Source of the DNA: Flavobacterium humi
GTDB taxonomy: Bacteria; Bacteroidota; Bacteroidia; Flavobacteriales; Flavobacteriaceae
DNA length: 64,000 nucleotides
Direction of reading: 5' to 3'
Assembly: GCF_004745595.1 (NCBI RefSeq)
Contig: NZ_SRLH01000001.1
Location: forward strand, 186,001-250,000
The position numbers and the translations under genes are program-made. Of the stretch, positions 26,282 to 35,578 are shown in pieces. Below the pieces are notes generated by a model. It had not been told where the DNA came from and ran no database searches. It saw only the letters and a program-made list of their open reading frames with translations. How positions within the stretch are numbered: position 1 is the first letter of the stretch; every line of letters begins with the position of its first letter.

Positions 26282-27043
26282 ATGAAAAAAATAGTACTTT
26301 TTTTATTGTTCCCATTGTTAATGGTGGGATGTAAACCTAATGATGATAAACCGAAACCTAACGAAGGCAAGCCTGCCGATGCAAGTGAAATTCAAGAAGG
26401 AAAATGCGGGGAAAACTTAATTGTAATTGATTCCAGCAAGACAGATAGTAATTGGAGATCCCAGAACGAGAGATTTTTTTGCGAATTGAAACTGCCAACC
26501 AGGAAAGATAACCATACCCACAACTATTATATCATTGATTTGGATAAAGTGAATGTGCTCAACCGGGATGAGGTGGGGAAGTGGCTTAAAAAAAACACGA
26601 AATTTATCTGCTACGAAGAATCGTATCAATATATTGAAAAACAGCACGATATCGAAATCACTCCGGTTTTGACACAGCAAATAAGTAATTTGAATAAAGC
26701 AACCATAACATTTAAAGATCTTAAAACTGAAATCTCCAAAATTTCCAATTTCGACACTTTATACTATGATACTTATGTACAATTTTCATTAGAGTCCGGA
26801 AAAGTGAAAGTGACACCTTTTGCTGATTTTGATTATACCAAAAACCTGTATTCAATCCCTTTGTTGAAAAGTATTTTATACAATAACCGAACCATTAGCG
26901 ATCAGTCCTATTTGGAGTTTTATGATGTTAGTACTGACTCTGGCAAGCAAATTATCGTATTCGGTATCAGGGATGCCACCAACCTGGTTTTGTTTTACGA
27001 TATATCCGTAAACCCGTTTTATTTCAATTTCTTTACAAAATAA
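26282..27043 (+). CDS. Lipoprotein of unknown function upstream of a two-component system
   Basis: 253 residues. The signal MKKIVLFLLFPLLMVGC gives a clear lipobox (Cys17), followed by a Lys/Pro/Asp linker. The mature part mixes strands and helices (NLIVIDSSKTDSNWRSQNERFFCELKL, YYIIDLDKVNVLNRDEVGKWL). No recognised family. It ends 11 bp before a multi-pass membrane protein gene and is likely the first gene of a four-gene operon that includes the histidine kinase and response regulator; an input or accessory role for the sensor is possible, but this is inference from position only. Confidence 0.75.
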   Translation: MKKIVLFLLFPLLMVGCKPNDDKPKPNEGKPADASEIQEGKCGENLIVIDSSKTDSNWRSQNERFFCELKLPTRKDNHTHNYYIIDLDKVNVLNRDEVGKWLKKNTKFICYEESYQYIEKQHDIEITPVLTQQISNLNKATITFKDLKTEISKISNFDTLYYDTYVQFSLESGKVKVTPFADFDYTKNLYSIPLLKSILYNNRTISDQSYLEFYDVSTDSGKQIIVFGIRDATNLVLFYDISVNPFYFNFFTK

Positions 27044-27054
27044 TACCATAAGAA

Positions 27055-27678
27055 ATGGACCTGATAGCTTTGTATATCACTTTTACTTTTTTCTTTTTCT
27101 GGAAAAACTACACCGATAGCAGGACTAACAGGTTTATTTTTTTGCTGTTGCTGCTTTCTGTCATAAATGAATTTTTGACTTTGCATTTAGTCAGGATTGA
27201 ATTTCCTTATGCCTTGAACACAACGGTTTTTATTGTGATTCATAACTTAATCTGGCTGTACATCTTATATTTAAATACGAACCTGAAAAGATTGATTTCC
27301 TTTTGTTTGTTGGCTTATCTGATATTTTCCCTTTGCAACTTGCTGTTTTTGGAAGGACTGCACGCATTCAACTACAATTCTTTTATCTTGGGCGCTTTTA
27401 TGTACATGGCTTTGTTTATCTATGAAAGTTTGCTACAGCTGAAAAAAGAGAACCTGGCCTTTTTTATGTCTGCCAAGTACATTTTATTAGCGGCTCCGGT
27501 TTTATTTTTTTTAGGTTTTAGTTTTGTTTTTGGTTTCAAAAGCCATTCGCTTGGGGATATAGTCCTTTTCAACAACGTAAGCCTTTATGATTTTATAAGC
27601 CATTTTGTTAACGTAATTTATTACACGCTGCTGAACATTTATGTTTACAGGGAAAAAAAATTAAAAAATGCTGCATGA
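27055..27678 (+). CDS. Polytopic membrane protein linked to a histidine kinase
   Basis: 207 residues with six to seven hydrophobic helices (IALYITFTFFFFW, FIFLLLLLSVINEFL, TVFIVIHNLIWLYILYL, LISFCLLAYLIFSLC, FILGAFMYMALFIY, YILLAAPVLFFLGFSFVFGF, FVNVIYYTLLNIYVY). No catalytic motif. The stop overlaps the first codons of the kinase gene by 11 nt, so translation is coupled. Small membrane proteins of this kind accompany single-TM HisKA_3 kinases in Bacteroidota and may supply the membrane sensing part that the kinase lacks. Confidence 0.75.
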   Translation: MDLIALYITFTFFFFWKNYTDSRTNRFIFLLLLLSVINEFLTLHLVRIEFPYALNTTVFIVIHNLIWLYILYLNTNLKRLISFCLLAYLIFSLCNLLFLEGLHAFNYNSFILGAFMYMALFIYESLLQLKKENLAFFMSAKYILLAAPVLFFLGFSFVFGFKSHSLGDIVLFNNVSLYDFISHFVNVIYYTLLNIYVYREKKLKNAA

Positions 27679-28441
27679 TGTTGCCTTCGGGATTGTGATA
27701 GGACTGATTTTTGTCAGCCTGGTAGTACTGTTTTGTGTGCTATTGGTAAAGCTTTATATCCAAAAAATAAAAAACTATACGCAGCAGCTTTACCAGAAAG
27801 ATATTGATTTCCAAAAAACCATAAACACCACGATGGTGGAAACCCAGGAACAGGTACTCAATAACATTTCACAAGATCTTCACGATGATGCGGGGCAACA
27901 GCTTACGTATATTAATTTCCAGTTGGAAAACCTGAAGCTGGAACATCCAAAATTCCGGGAAATATTGGAACCCGTATCACAATCTGTGGGCCAATTATCG
28001 CAATCCATCCGCAATATCAGCCATTCCCTCAACAACCAATTGCTTTTGCAGCAGGATATAGTCAAAGCAATTATTACAGAAACGGAGCGGCTGCAGAAAA
28101 ACCCCAAAACAGCCATCATATTGGAAGTCACCCAGGATGTAAAAAAGGAACTGAGCACTAACGAGAAAATAGTAATTTACCGTATTTTCCAGGAAATAAC
28201 CAATAATTGCTTTAAGCATGCACGTGCCACCCGGATCGATATACAAATCAGGACCCATCCCGCTTTTGTACTGCGTGTGGCCGATAACGGGAAAGGATTT
28301 GCGTATCCTATCTTTGAGGAAGGCAAGCATACGTTAGGGCTTCAGAATATGAAACAGAGAGCAGCAATTATTCATTACGAGCTGGTTATAGAATCCAAAA
28401 TCACCGAAGGTACCGCCATTACACTTTCGGAAAAATTATAA
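27668..28441 (+). CDS. Sensor histidine kinase, HisKA_3 (NarX/LiaS-like) type
   Basis: 257 residues. One N-terminal TM helix (FGIVIGLIFVSLVVLFCVLLV), a coiled linker (~33-65), then the HisKA_3 dimerisation/phosphoacceptor region NNISQDLHDDAGQQLTYI with phospho-accepting His72. The HATPase_c domain follows: EITNNCFKHA (N-box) and VADNGKGF (G1), ending LGLQNMKQRAA (G2). There is no extracytoplasmic sensor domain, so the stimulus probably comes through the preceding polytopic protein. The cognate response regulator starts 5 bp after its stop. Confidence 0.92.
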   Translation: MLHDVAFGIVIGLIFVSLVVLFCVLLVKLYIQKIKNYTQQLYQKDIDFQKTINTTMVETQEQVLNNISQDLHDDAGQQLTYINFQLENLKLEHPKFREILEPVSQSVGQLSQSIRNISHSLNNQLLLQQDIVKAIITETERLQKNPKTAIILEVTQDVKKELSTNEKIVIYRIFQEITNNCFKHARATRIDIQIRTHPAFVLRVADNGKGFAYPIFEEGKHTLGLQNMKQRAAIIHYELVIESKITEGTAITLSEKL

Positions 28442-28446
28442 CGCTT

Positions 28447-29103
28447 ATGGAACAAACCACAATATGTATTATAGATGACCATGCCATTGTGCGGCAAGGG
28501 CTAAAAGAACTGCTGCATAAGATTGGGCATTATAAAGTCATCCATGAATTTGACAATGGGGAAGATTTCCTTGAAGCCTTGCCTTTAAATCCCAAACCTG
28601 ATATGTACATCCTGGATTATTCCATGCCCAATATGAATGGGATACAAGTTTTGGAAGCATTGGAAGAAAAACAGGAAGAACACAAAGTTTTGCTGCTGAC
28701 ACAACATTTTGACGAGCAAATCATCAATGACGGATACCATCATGGAGCCAGGGGTTTCCTGCATAAAAACTGCACAGCCCAGGATTTGAAATTCGCTATT
28801 GATAACATTATTAAAATTGGGTATAACAACATCACGGAAATCCTGAAAAGAATCCGGAATTATACGGTAACCCCTGAAAACGAAAAAAAACAGATCCAAT
28901 TGTCGGATAGGGAACTGAATTTCCTCCAGCTTGTTTGTGATGAGAAAGAGTTTACCTATGAGCAAATGGCCGATATCATGAGCTTGTCCGTCAAATCAAT
29001 CGAAGCATACCGGACAGCACTTTTCGAACGGTACGAAATCAAATCAAAAGTTGGATTGGTGCTGTTTTCACATAAATACAGGCTTACGGCTCCATTTCTG
29101 TAA
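28447..29103 (+). CDS. NarL/FixJ-type response regulator with LuxR HTH
   Basis: 218 residues. The receiver domain (1-125) has the acidic pair IIDDH, phospho-accepting Asp57 (YILDYSMPNMNG) and a Lys in FLHKN. The C-terminal LuxR-type HTH is LSDRELNFLQLVCDEKEFTYEQMADIMSLSVKSIEAYRTALFERYEIKSKVGLVLFS. It is expected to be phosphorylated by the kinase encoded just upstream and to regulate nearby promoters, most plausibly the divergent secreted-protein genes at 24-26 kb. Confidence 0.93.
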   Translation: MEQTTICIIDDHAIVRQGLKELLHKIGHYKVIHEFDNGEDFLEALPLNPKPDMYILDYSMPNMNGIQVLEALEEKQEEHKVLLLTQHFDEQIINDGYHHGARGFLHKNCTAQDLKFAIDNIIKIGYNNITEILKRIRNYTVTPENEKKQIQLSDRELNFLQLVCDEKEFTYEQMADIMSLSVKSIEAYRTALFERYEIKSKVGLVLFSHKYRLTAPFL

Positions 29104-29152
29104 GGATTGCTTTGAAAACCGTGATCTGCATCACATAACCTTTTGGCATTTG

Positions 29153-29231
29153 GTACTTTACTTTGTACTAGGATTTACTGCATGGTCCAGAAAGTATTTT
29201 TATAAGCGGAAAATCAGTAAATTTAAAGTAC
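29153..29231. promoter_or_regulatory. Three GTAC-core half sites upstream of nitronate monooxygenase gene
   Basis: GTACTTTACTTTGTAC (29153-29168) has two GTAC cores 12 bp apart, and a third occurs as TTAAAGTACAAAA around 29228. Repeated GTAC cores within 80 bp of a redox enzyme gene suggest an operator for a thiol/quinone-sensing regulator encoded elsewhere. No regulator is adjacent. Weak. Confidence 0.3.
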
Positions 29232-29263
29232 AAAATAAATATAGGAATATAATTATTTAAAAG

Positions 29264-30331
29264 ATGTGGTATCAAACTAAAATAACAGAAGCCCTCGGTA
29301 TCCAATATCCCATCATTCAGGGGCCGATGGGAGGCGGTTTTTTCTCCGCAGACCTGCTGGCGTCCATTTCCAATGCCGGCGGTTTGGGAAGCCTTGGCGC
29401 CTATACGATGACGCCTGGTCAAATTTTGGAAGCAACCAAAGAAATTCAATTAAAGACCAACAAACCTTATAATCTTAACCTGTGGGTATCCGATGTAGAC
29501 GAGCGCCTGAAAGACTATCCGCAAGAAAAACTCGCCCGCATTACAGCACTTTTCAAACCTTATTTTGATGAACTGGGTATTCCTGTCCCGGAGCTGGTAA
29601 CAGATATTCCTTCAAAATTCGAGCAGCAGGTAGAAGTTCTTTTCCAGGTCCGTCCAGCAGTATTTAGTTTTATTTTTGGCATTCCATCTCCGGAAATACT
29701 AAAAGAAAGCCGCCGTTTAGGGATCAGGACTGTTGGAGCAGCTACTACGTCCGATGAAGCCATGATGCTCGATGAAGCAGGTGTAGATGCCATTGTTGCT
29801 GCCGGTTTCGAAGCTGGCGGGCACAGGCCGTCTTTTCTTAAGCCCGCACAGGATTCCCTCATAGGGACCTTTACACTCATCCAGCAGCTCAGGGCAAAAG
29901 TAAGAAAGCCTATTATTGCTGCAGGAGGTATCATTGATGCCAATGGTATCGCCGCGGCACTTACCTTGGGAGCTGATGCCGTTCAGATGGGTACCGCTTT
30001 TTTAACCAGTGAAGAATCTGTGGCAACGCCCGAACACAAAAAAATACTTTTATCGGGAAACCATACCGTACTTTCCAAATCCCTAACCGGACGGTTGGGC
30101 CGGATGATTGACAACCGGATATCCGGGGAAGTGGCCTTTGAAACGGAAGTATTGCCTTTCCCGCTTCAAACCAGGCTGATCGCTCCTCTAAAGGCGGCAG
30201 CTATCGCCCAGGGAAAAACCGAGATGATGAGTTTCTGGTCGGGCCAAAACAATACAAATCTCAAGAACTGGAAAGCAGCGGAATTGATGCAATGGCTTAT
30301 CGCCGAAACAGGCAGGATACTCGATAAATAA
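29264..30331 (+). CDS. Nitronate monooxygenase / 2-nitropropane dioxygenase-like flavoprotein
   Basis: 355 residues, a single FMN-binding TIM barrel. Hallmarks are the N-terminal YPIIQGPMGGGFFSADLLASISNAGGLGSLGA, the AGVDAIVAAGFEAGGHRPSF segment with the catalytic-region His, and IIAAGGIIDANGIAAALTLGADAVQMGTAFL, which binds the FMN phosphate. Members oxidise alkyl nitronates (often detoxifying propionate 3-nitronate) or act as NADH:quinone reductases; the class cannot be decided by eye. No signal peptide. Monocistronic, with candidate operator sites upstream. Confidence 0.9.
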   Translation: MWYQTKITEALGIQYPIIQGPMGGGFFSADLLASISNAGGLGSLGAYTMTPGQILEATKEIQLKTNKPYNLNLWVSDVDERLKDYPQEKLARITALFKPYFDELGIPVPELVTDIPSKFEQQVEVLFQVRPAVFSFIFGIPSPEILKESRRLGIRTVGAATTSDEAMMLDEAGVDAIVAAGFEAGGHRPSFLKPAQDSLIGTFTLIQQLRAKVRKPIIAAGGIIDANGIAAALTLGADAVQMGTAFLTSEESVATPEHKKILLSGNHTVLSKSLTGRLGRMIDNRISGEVAFETEVLPFPLQTRLIAPLKAAAIAQGKTEMMSFWSGQNNTNLKNWKAAELMQWLIAETGRILDK

Positions 30332-30501
30332 GGCCTTTTGCCTTGACAATAAAAATGTAGTTTACATGCGAATTATATAAAAAAATGCCCTGCCCATATA
30401 AGTTGTTTTACACGTATTTATGTCAAATTTGTAAGAGCAATTGATGATCAGCTAACAACAATGGCGCTATTTTGCAGCCGCCGTTATTCAATATATACCA
30501 C

Positions 30502-33500
30502 GTGAGATTGCATAAGTATGTTAAGAAGAGTTTGAAAATACTTGGCTGGACAGTAGCTTCTATTGTTGGGCTGTTCCTTCTTGTGGTGCTCTTGCTCCAG
30601 ATTCCAGCCATACAAAATCTGGTCAAGAATAAGGCTGTTGCTTATCTTGAAGGCAAAATCCATACGCCTGTCCGTATTGGCAAGGTAGCGATCGGGTTGC
30701 CTAAAAAAGTCGTTTTGGAAGAAGTGTATTTCCAAAGCCAGGCTGGCGATACGTTACTTTCCGGCGGAAAAATAGCCGTTGATATTAGTTTGTTCAAACT
30801 CTTGGATGATGCTGTAGAAATCAATTCCGTCCAGCTGGAAAACATCACGGCCAATATAAAACGCGATAAGGATTCTGTTTTTAATTTCGATTACATTATA
30901 GATGCTTTTGCTTCGAAAGAACCTAAAAAAGACAGCAAACCGACAGAAATTTCCCTTCACAAGATCAACCTTTCCCATGTGAAGGTACGTTTTGATGATG
31001 CTGTTACGCAAAACAACCTGAATGTTTCCCTGGATCGTTTTGAAACCCGGATGCAAGTATTTGATATAGCCCAAATGGATTTCGACATACCCAGGATCCG
31101 GCTTCAGGGATTGAATGTAAAGCTCAAACAAGGAGAACTGCTTCGGGAAATTACCACAAAAACCATTGTAACCGCAGACTCGGTCATCAAAAAACGTCCC
31201 GACCTGAAAATCAGGCTGGGAGAAATTGACTTTGGCGACATACGGGTGAGTTACGATAATGCCGGTACAAAACTCAATAGCGGGCTTTCATTGGATAAAT
31301 TACGTATTATATTTGATGAAACCAATTTGCCCAAACGTCGTATTGCCATTGAAAAATTCGAATTGGAAGGAATGAAAGGAGGCCTGACCATAGGGAAGTT
31401 TGACCGTAAACTGACTATCAATACACTTCCGCCGCAAGAAACCCCGGACTGGAAACTTAGCCTTGCCAACGCCAGTATCAAAAAATCAGACTTTCGTTTT
31501 GACGATGAAAATGCCCCCAAGGCAATCCGAGGTATTGATTACAAACATTTAGATGTAAAGCAATTGCAAATGGAGGCCGAAAACCTGGACTATACCACCG
31601 CTGGGTTTTCAGGGACTATAAAATCGTTTGGCGTAAAAGAACAGAGTGGCCTTGAAGTGCAAATGCTGCGCACAGATTTTGCCTATACGAACCATGGGGC
31701 AAAACTTAAGAACCTCTATGTAAAAACACCCCAAACGCTAGTCAAAGATGAGGTTACCGTAGCCTATCCGTCCCTGGAAGCATTGAAGGAAAATCCCGGG
31801 CTTATGGGAATCAATGCCAATATGCAAAAAAGCCGCGTGTCCTTTACCGATATTTTGCTATTTGCCCCGGAACTAAACCGCGTACCGGTATTCCAAAACA
31901 ACCCAAATGCCGTAATCAACATAGACAGCCGTATTGTCGGACACCTGAATGACCTTCTTATCCGGGAATTAGACGTTAGCGGTATCGGGAATTTTCATTT
32001 GGCCGCCAGTGGCAGGATTATCGGTTTGCCCGATGCCAAAAAAGCCTGGTATAACCTGAATATTAAAAACCTGCAGGTAGGAGCAAGGGATATCCGCCAG
32101 TCTTTAGGAACGAAAGCCTTGCCGTCCGCTATTCAATTTCCGGAACATTTGGCGCTTAAAGGGACTTTTAAAGGAAAAATAGACAATTTCAATACCAATG
32201 TGTCATTGAACAGTACATTTGGAGCGGCCCGGGTAAAAGCGGATTTTGACAATCGGTTTAAAAACAAGGAAAAATATAACGGTATTGTGGCTTTGGATCG
32301 TTTCGATTTAGGCAAAATGATTAAAAACCCTTCTATTGGCAAAATCAGCCTGAAGGCCAATGTTAAAGGTGTCGGGCTCAATCCCAAAACGGCTTCGGCT
32401 ACAGTAGACGGTTTCATGCAGCAGGGCATTTTTAACGGATATGCTTACCAAAACCTGGCCGTAAAGGGTACAATCTTAAACGGCCGTTATAGCGCTACGG
32501 CTGAAATGAATGATCCCAACCTGGATTTTGATTTAGTTTCAAAAGGAGGATTCGACGGTATTTATCCGCAACTGGACCTGAAACTGAATGTTGATATCGC
32601 TGACCTGGAAAAACTGAACCTGCATGCCGGGCCATTAAAATTAAGGGGCGAATTCGATGCCGTAATTCCTACTGCCGATCCAGATTATCTCAACGGGAGA
32701 GCCACGGCGCACCATGTATTTGTTGCCAATGGGAAAGAACAGTTTTCATTGGATTCCATCAGTATTACCGCCACAGCAACTGCCGAAAAAAAGACACTTC
32801 AGCTTACATCCCAGTTTTTAAAAGCCAACATTGAAGGGCAATACCAAATGACCGAAGTGGTTACAGCGCTAAAAAATTCAATAGCCCGATATTATAACAG
32901 TAATCCGTCGGCCCCGAAAAAAAACACAAAACCCCAGCAATTTGATTTTAATATCACCGTCAGCAACGATCCAATCGTAATGAAACTGGTTCCGGAAATT
33001 AAACGGCTGGAACCGATTACCATCAATGGCCGTTACAATAGCGCCAACGACACCATCGTATTGAATGCCTCCATCCCGAAAGTCGTTTACGGCGACAATA
33101 CCATTAGCAACACGGTCCTTAAAATTGATACCAAAGACGATGCGTTGGTTTACAATGTTGTGATAGATGAGGTTCAAAATGCCCAGTTCCGCCTGCCTAA
33201 CACTAAATTGGAAGGCAGCCTTAAAGACAATACACTTGCTTACAGATTGCAATTGCAGGATGATAAAAACAAAGACCAGTATAGTGTAGGAGGAACCGTG
33301 AAAACCGTTAATGGTGCTACCGAAATCCATTTGTCGCCCGAAAACCTATTGCTCAATTACCAACAATGGGCCTTATCCGAAAACAATCTTATCCGGTTTG
33401 GTGCCAAAGGAATCTATGCCAATGATTTTGAACTGCGCAATGGAAACAGCGTTGTCCAGCTTCAATCCCAATCTGAAAACGCCAATGCGCCGCTCGTGCT

Positions 33501-35577
33501 TCATTTTACCGATTTTGACATCGCCACGCTGTCCCGCATGATACAAAAGGAATCGCTGGCTTTCGGAGGCCTTATCAACGGAGATGTAATGTTTGAAAAC
33601 CTGGCAAACCATCCGGTTTTCACTTCTGACCTTACAATTAAAGGCTTTACTTTCAAAAAAGAAACAATAGGCGATATCAGCCTGAAAGTCAACAACCAGG
33701 TGGCCAATACTTACGCTGTTTCAGCAGCTATTACCGGACAAGGGAACCAGGTTTCCGTTGAAGGAGTGTACCAGAATAATGACAGCAGCTTTGATTTGAA
33801 CCTCGACCTGCAACAATTGAATTTAGCCAGTATCCAGCCTTTTACAGCAGGACAGCTTTCCAACAGCAGCGGTTTTGTATCCGGGAAATTCCATATAAAA
33901 GGAACAGCAAAACAGCCGAAAGTCATTGGGGAACTTCAATTCCATAACGGTGCATTTACGGTAACTACCCTGAATTCGGCCTTTCAATTACTGAATGATA
34001 GCATCACTTTTACAGAAGAAGGAATGCAGTTTAAAAACTTCAGTTTGTCAGACTCGGAAAACAATGCGCTGTTGCTGCGGGGAAAAATGGACACGCCCGA
34101 TTACCGTGATTTTGCCTTTAATTTAAGGATAGATGCGGATAATTTCAGAGTGACCAATTCTACCGCCAAAGACAATGACCTTTATTACGGAAAACTGTTT
34201 GTCGATACACACCTGCGTGTGAAAGGCGATAGCAACAAGCCGGTAGTGGAAGGGAATATCAAAGTTAATGAAAATACGAAGCTGACCATTGTATTGCCGC
34301 AATCGGATCCGTCCATAGCAGACCGTGAGGGCATTGTAGAATTTATAGATCAGGACGCTCCTTTGCTCGACAAACGATTCACCATCGCCAAAGATTCCCT
34401 GAATCAGTCCAAATTCAAAGGCATGAATGTTTCGGTAAATATTGAAATAGATAAGGAAGCCGAACTCACGATGATCATTGACAAAGGAAACGGGGATTAC
34501 CTGAAACTCAAAGGAGAAGCACAACTTACCGGAGGCATTGACGAATCCGGCAAAACAACATTGACCGGCCGTTACGAACTAAAGGAAGGAGCGTATGAAA
34601 TGACCTTTAACTTCCTGAAAAGAAAATTCGAAATCCGCGAAGGAAGCTATATTTTATGGACCGGAGAACCTACAACGGCAGACATCAACATCACAGCCGT
34701 ATACAAAACTCAAACGGCACCTATTGATTTGCTTGATGACCAATTGGGCAATGTTTCCCCAACAGTGAGGAACACCTACAAACAGCGCATACCGTTTGAA
34801 ACTTTGCTGAAAATGAAAGGCGAGTTGCTCAAACCCGAAATATCCTTTGATATTACGTTGCCTGAAGGGAATTACAATGTTTCCTCGGAAATTGTAAGCA
34901 ACACCCGCGCCAAGCTGGAACAATTGCGCCAGCAGCCGGACGAACTCAACAAACAGGTATTTGCCTTATTGCTGCTAAACCGTTTTATTGGAGAAAACCC
35001 TTTTGCCAGCGAATCCGGCACTGGGGCTGAAACCTTGGCAAGGCAAAGTGTCAGCAAGATTTTATCACAACAGCTCAATAACCTGGCCGGCGACCTGATT
35101 AAAGGAGTCGAACTCGATTTTGACCTTGAATCTTCAGATGATTATACCACTGGTGCCAAAGCCAACCGTACAGACCTGAACGTAGGGGTTTCCAAACGTT
35201 TGCTGGATGACCGTTTGAAAGTTACCGTGGGAAGCAGTTTTGGTATTGAAGGGCCGGAGCAGGCCAACAGGGAAGCCACCAATATCGCCGGAGATGTTTC
35301 CCTGGATTATCAATTGTCCAAAGACGGAAGATATGTCCTTAGAGCCTACCGCAAAAATGAATACCAGGTTGCGTTGCAGGGTCAGATAATCGAAACCGGG
35401 GTGGCCTTTATCATTACCATGGATTATAACAAATTCAGGGAACTTTTTCACCGTTCGGAAGAAGAAAAGGAAATGAACAGCGACATGAGGAAAAAAAGAA
35501 GGGCCGAAAGAGAGCTAAAAAAACAACAGGAAGCCCAGCAGGAAACCCCAAAGGAAACTGAAGACAAAAAAGCATAA
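30502..35577 (+). CDS. tamB: TamB-like translocation and assembly module protein (AsmA-type, DUF490)
   Basis: About 1691 residues from GTG 30502; no suitable ATG exists in frame, and TTG starts at 30472 or 30508 are alternatives. A near-consensus promoter (TTG at 30403 and CAAATTTG at 30424) lies upstream. An N-terminal TM anchor (LGWTVASIVGLFLLVVLLLQIPAIQNLV) is followed by a very long beta-rich periplasmic section, as in AsmA/TamB lipid-bridge proteins. The last ~350 residues are the TamB C-terminal domain (PLPEGNYNVSS-like segment, QVFALLLLNRFIG, ISKRLLDDRLKVTVGSS). TamB spans the periplasm and works with an Omp85 partner in outer-membrane lipid or protein delivery. That partner, TamL, starts 1 bp after its stop codon. 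Confidence 0.92.
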   Translation: MRLHKYVKKSLKILGWTVASIVGLFLLVVLLLQIPAIQNLVKNKAVAYLEGKIHTPVRIGKVAIGLPKKVVLEEVYFQSQAGDTLLSGGKIAVDISLFKLLDDAVEINSVQLENITANIKRDKDSVFNFDYIIDAFASKEPKKDSKPTEISLHKINLSHVKVRFDDAVTQNNLNVSLDRFETRMQVFDIAQMDFDIPRIRLQGLNVKLKQGELLREITTKTIVTADSVIKKRPDLKIRLGEIDFGDIRVSYDNAGTKLNSGLSLDKLRIIFDETNLPKRRIAIEKFELEGMKGGLTIGKFDRKLTINTLPPQETPDWKLSLANASIKKSDFRFDDENAPKAIRGIDYKHLDVKQLQMEAENLDYTTAGFSGTIKSFGVKEQSGLEVQMLRTDFAYTNHGAKLKNLYVKTPQTLVKDEVTVAYPSLEALKENPGLMGINANMQKSRVSFTDILLFAPELNRVPVFQNNPNAVINIDSRIVGHLNDLLIRELDVSGIGNFHLAASGRIIGLPDAKKAWYNLNIKNLQVGARDIRQSLGTKALPSAIQFPEHLALKGTFKGKIDNFNTNVSLNSTFGAARVKADFDNRFKNKEKYNGIVALDRFDLGKMIKNPSIGKISLKANVKGVGLNPKTASATVDGFMQQGIFNGYAYQNLAVKGTILNGRYSATAEMNDPNLDFDLVSKGGFDGIYPQLDLKLNVDIADLEKLNLHAGPLKLRGEFDAVIPTADPDYLNGRATAHHVFVANGKEQFSLDSISITATATAEKKTLQLTSQFLKANIEGQYQMTEVVTALKNSIARYYNSNPSAPKKNTKPQQFDFNITVSNDPIVMKLVPEIKRLEPITINGRYNSANDTIVLNASIPKVVYGDNTISNTVLKIDTKDDALVYNVVIDEVQNAQFRLPNTKLEGSLKDNTLAYRLQLQDDKNKDQYSVGGTVKTVNGATEIHLSPENLLLNYQQWALSENNLIRFGAKGIYANDFELRNGNSVVQLQSQSENANAPLVLHFTDFDIATLSRMIQKESLAFGGLINGDVMFENLANHPVFTSDLTIKGFTFKKETIGDISLKVNNQVANTYAVSAAITGQGNQVSVEGVYQNNDSSFDLNLDLQQLNLASIQPFTAGQLSNSSGFVSGKFHIKGTAKQPKVIGELQFHNGAFTVTTLNSAFQLLNDSITFTEEGMQFKNFSLSDSENNALLLRGKMDTPDYRDFAFNLRIDADNFRVTNSTAKDNDLYYGKLFVDTHLRVKGDSNKPVVEGNIKVNENTKLTIVLPQSDPSIADREGIVEFIDQDAPLLDKRFTIAKDSLNQSKFKGMNVSVNIEIDKEAELTMIIDKGNGDYLKLKGEAQLTGGIDESGKTTLTGRYELKEGAYEMTFNFLKRKFEIREGSYILWTGEPTTADINITAVYKTQTAPIDLLDDQLGNVSPTVRNTYKQRIPFETLLKMKGELLKPEISFDITLPEGNYNVSSEIVSNTRAKLEQLRQQPDELNKQVFALLLLNRFIGENPFASESGTGAETLARQSVSKILSQQLNNLAGDLIKGVELDFDLESSDDYTTGAKANRTDLNVGVSKRLLDDRLKVTVGSSFGIEGPEQANREATNIAGDVSLDYQLSKDGRYVLRAYRKNEYQVALQGQIIETGVAFIITMDYNKFRELFHRSEEEKEMNSDMRKKRRAERELKKQQEAQQETPKETEDKKA

Positions 35578-35578
35578 T

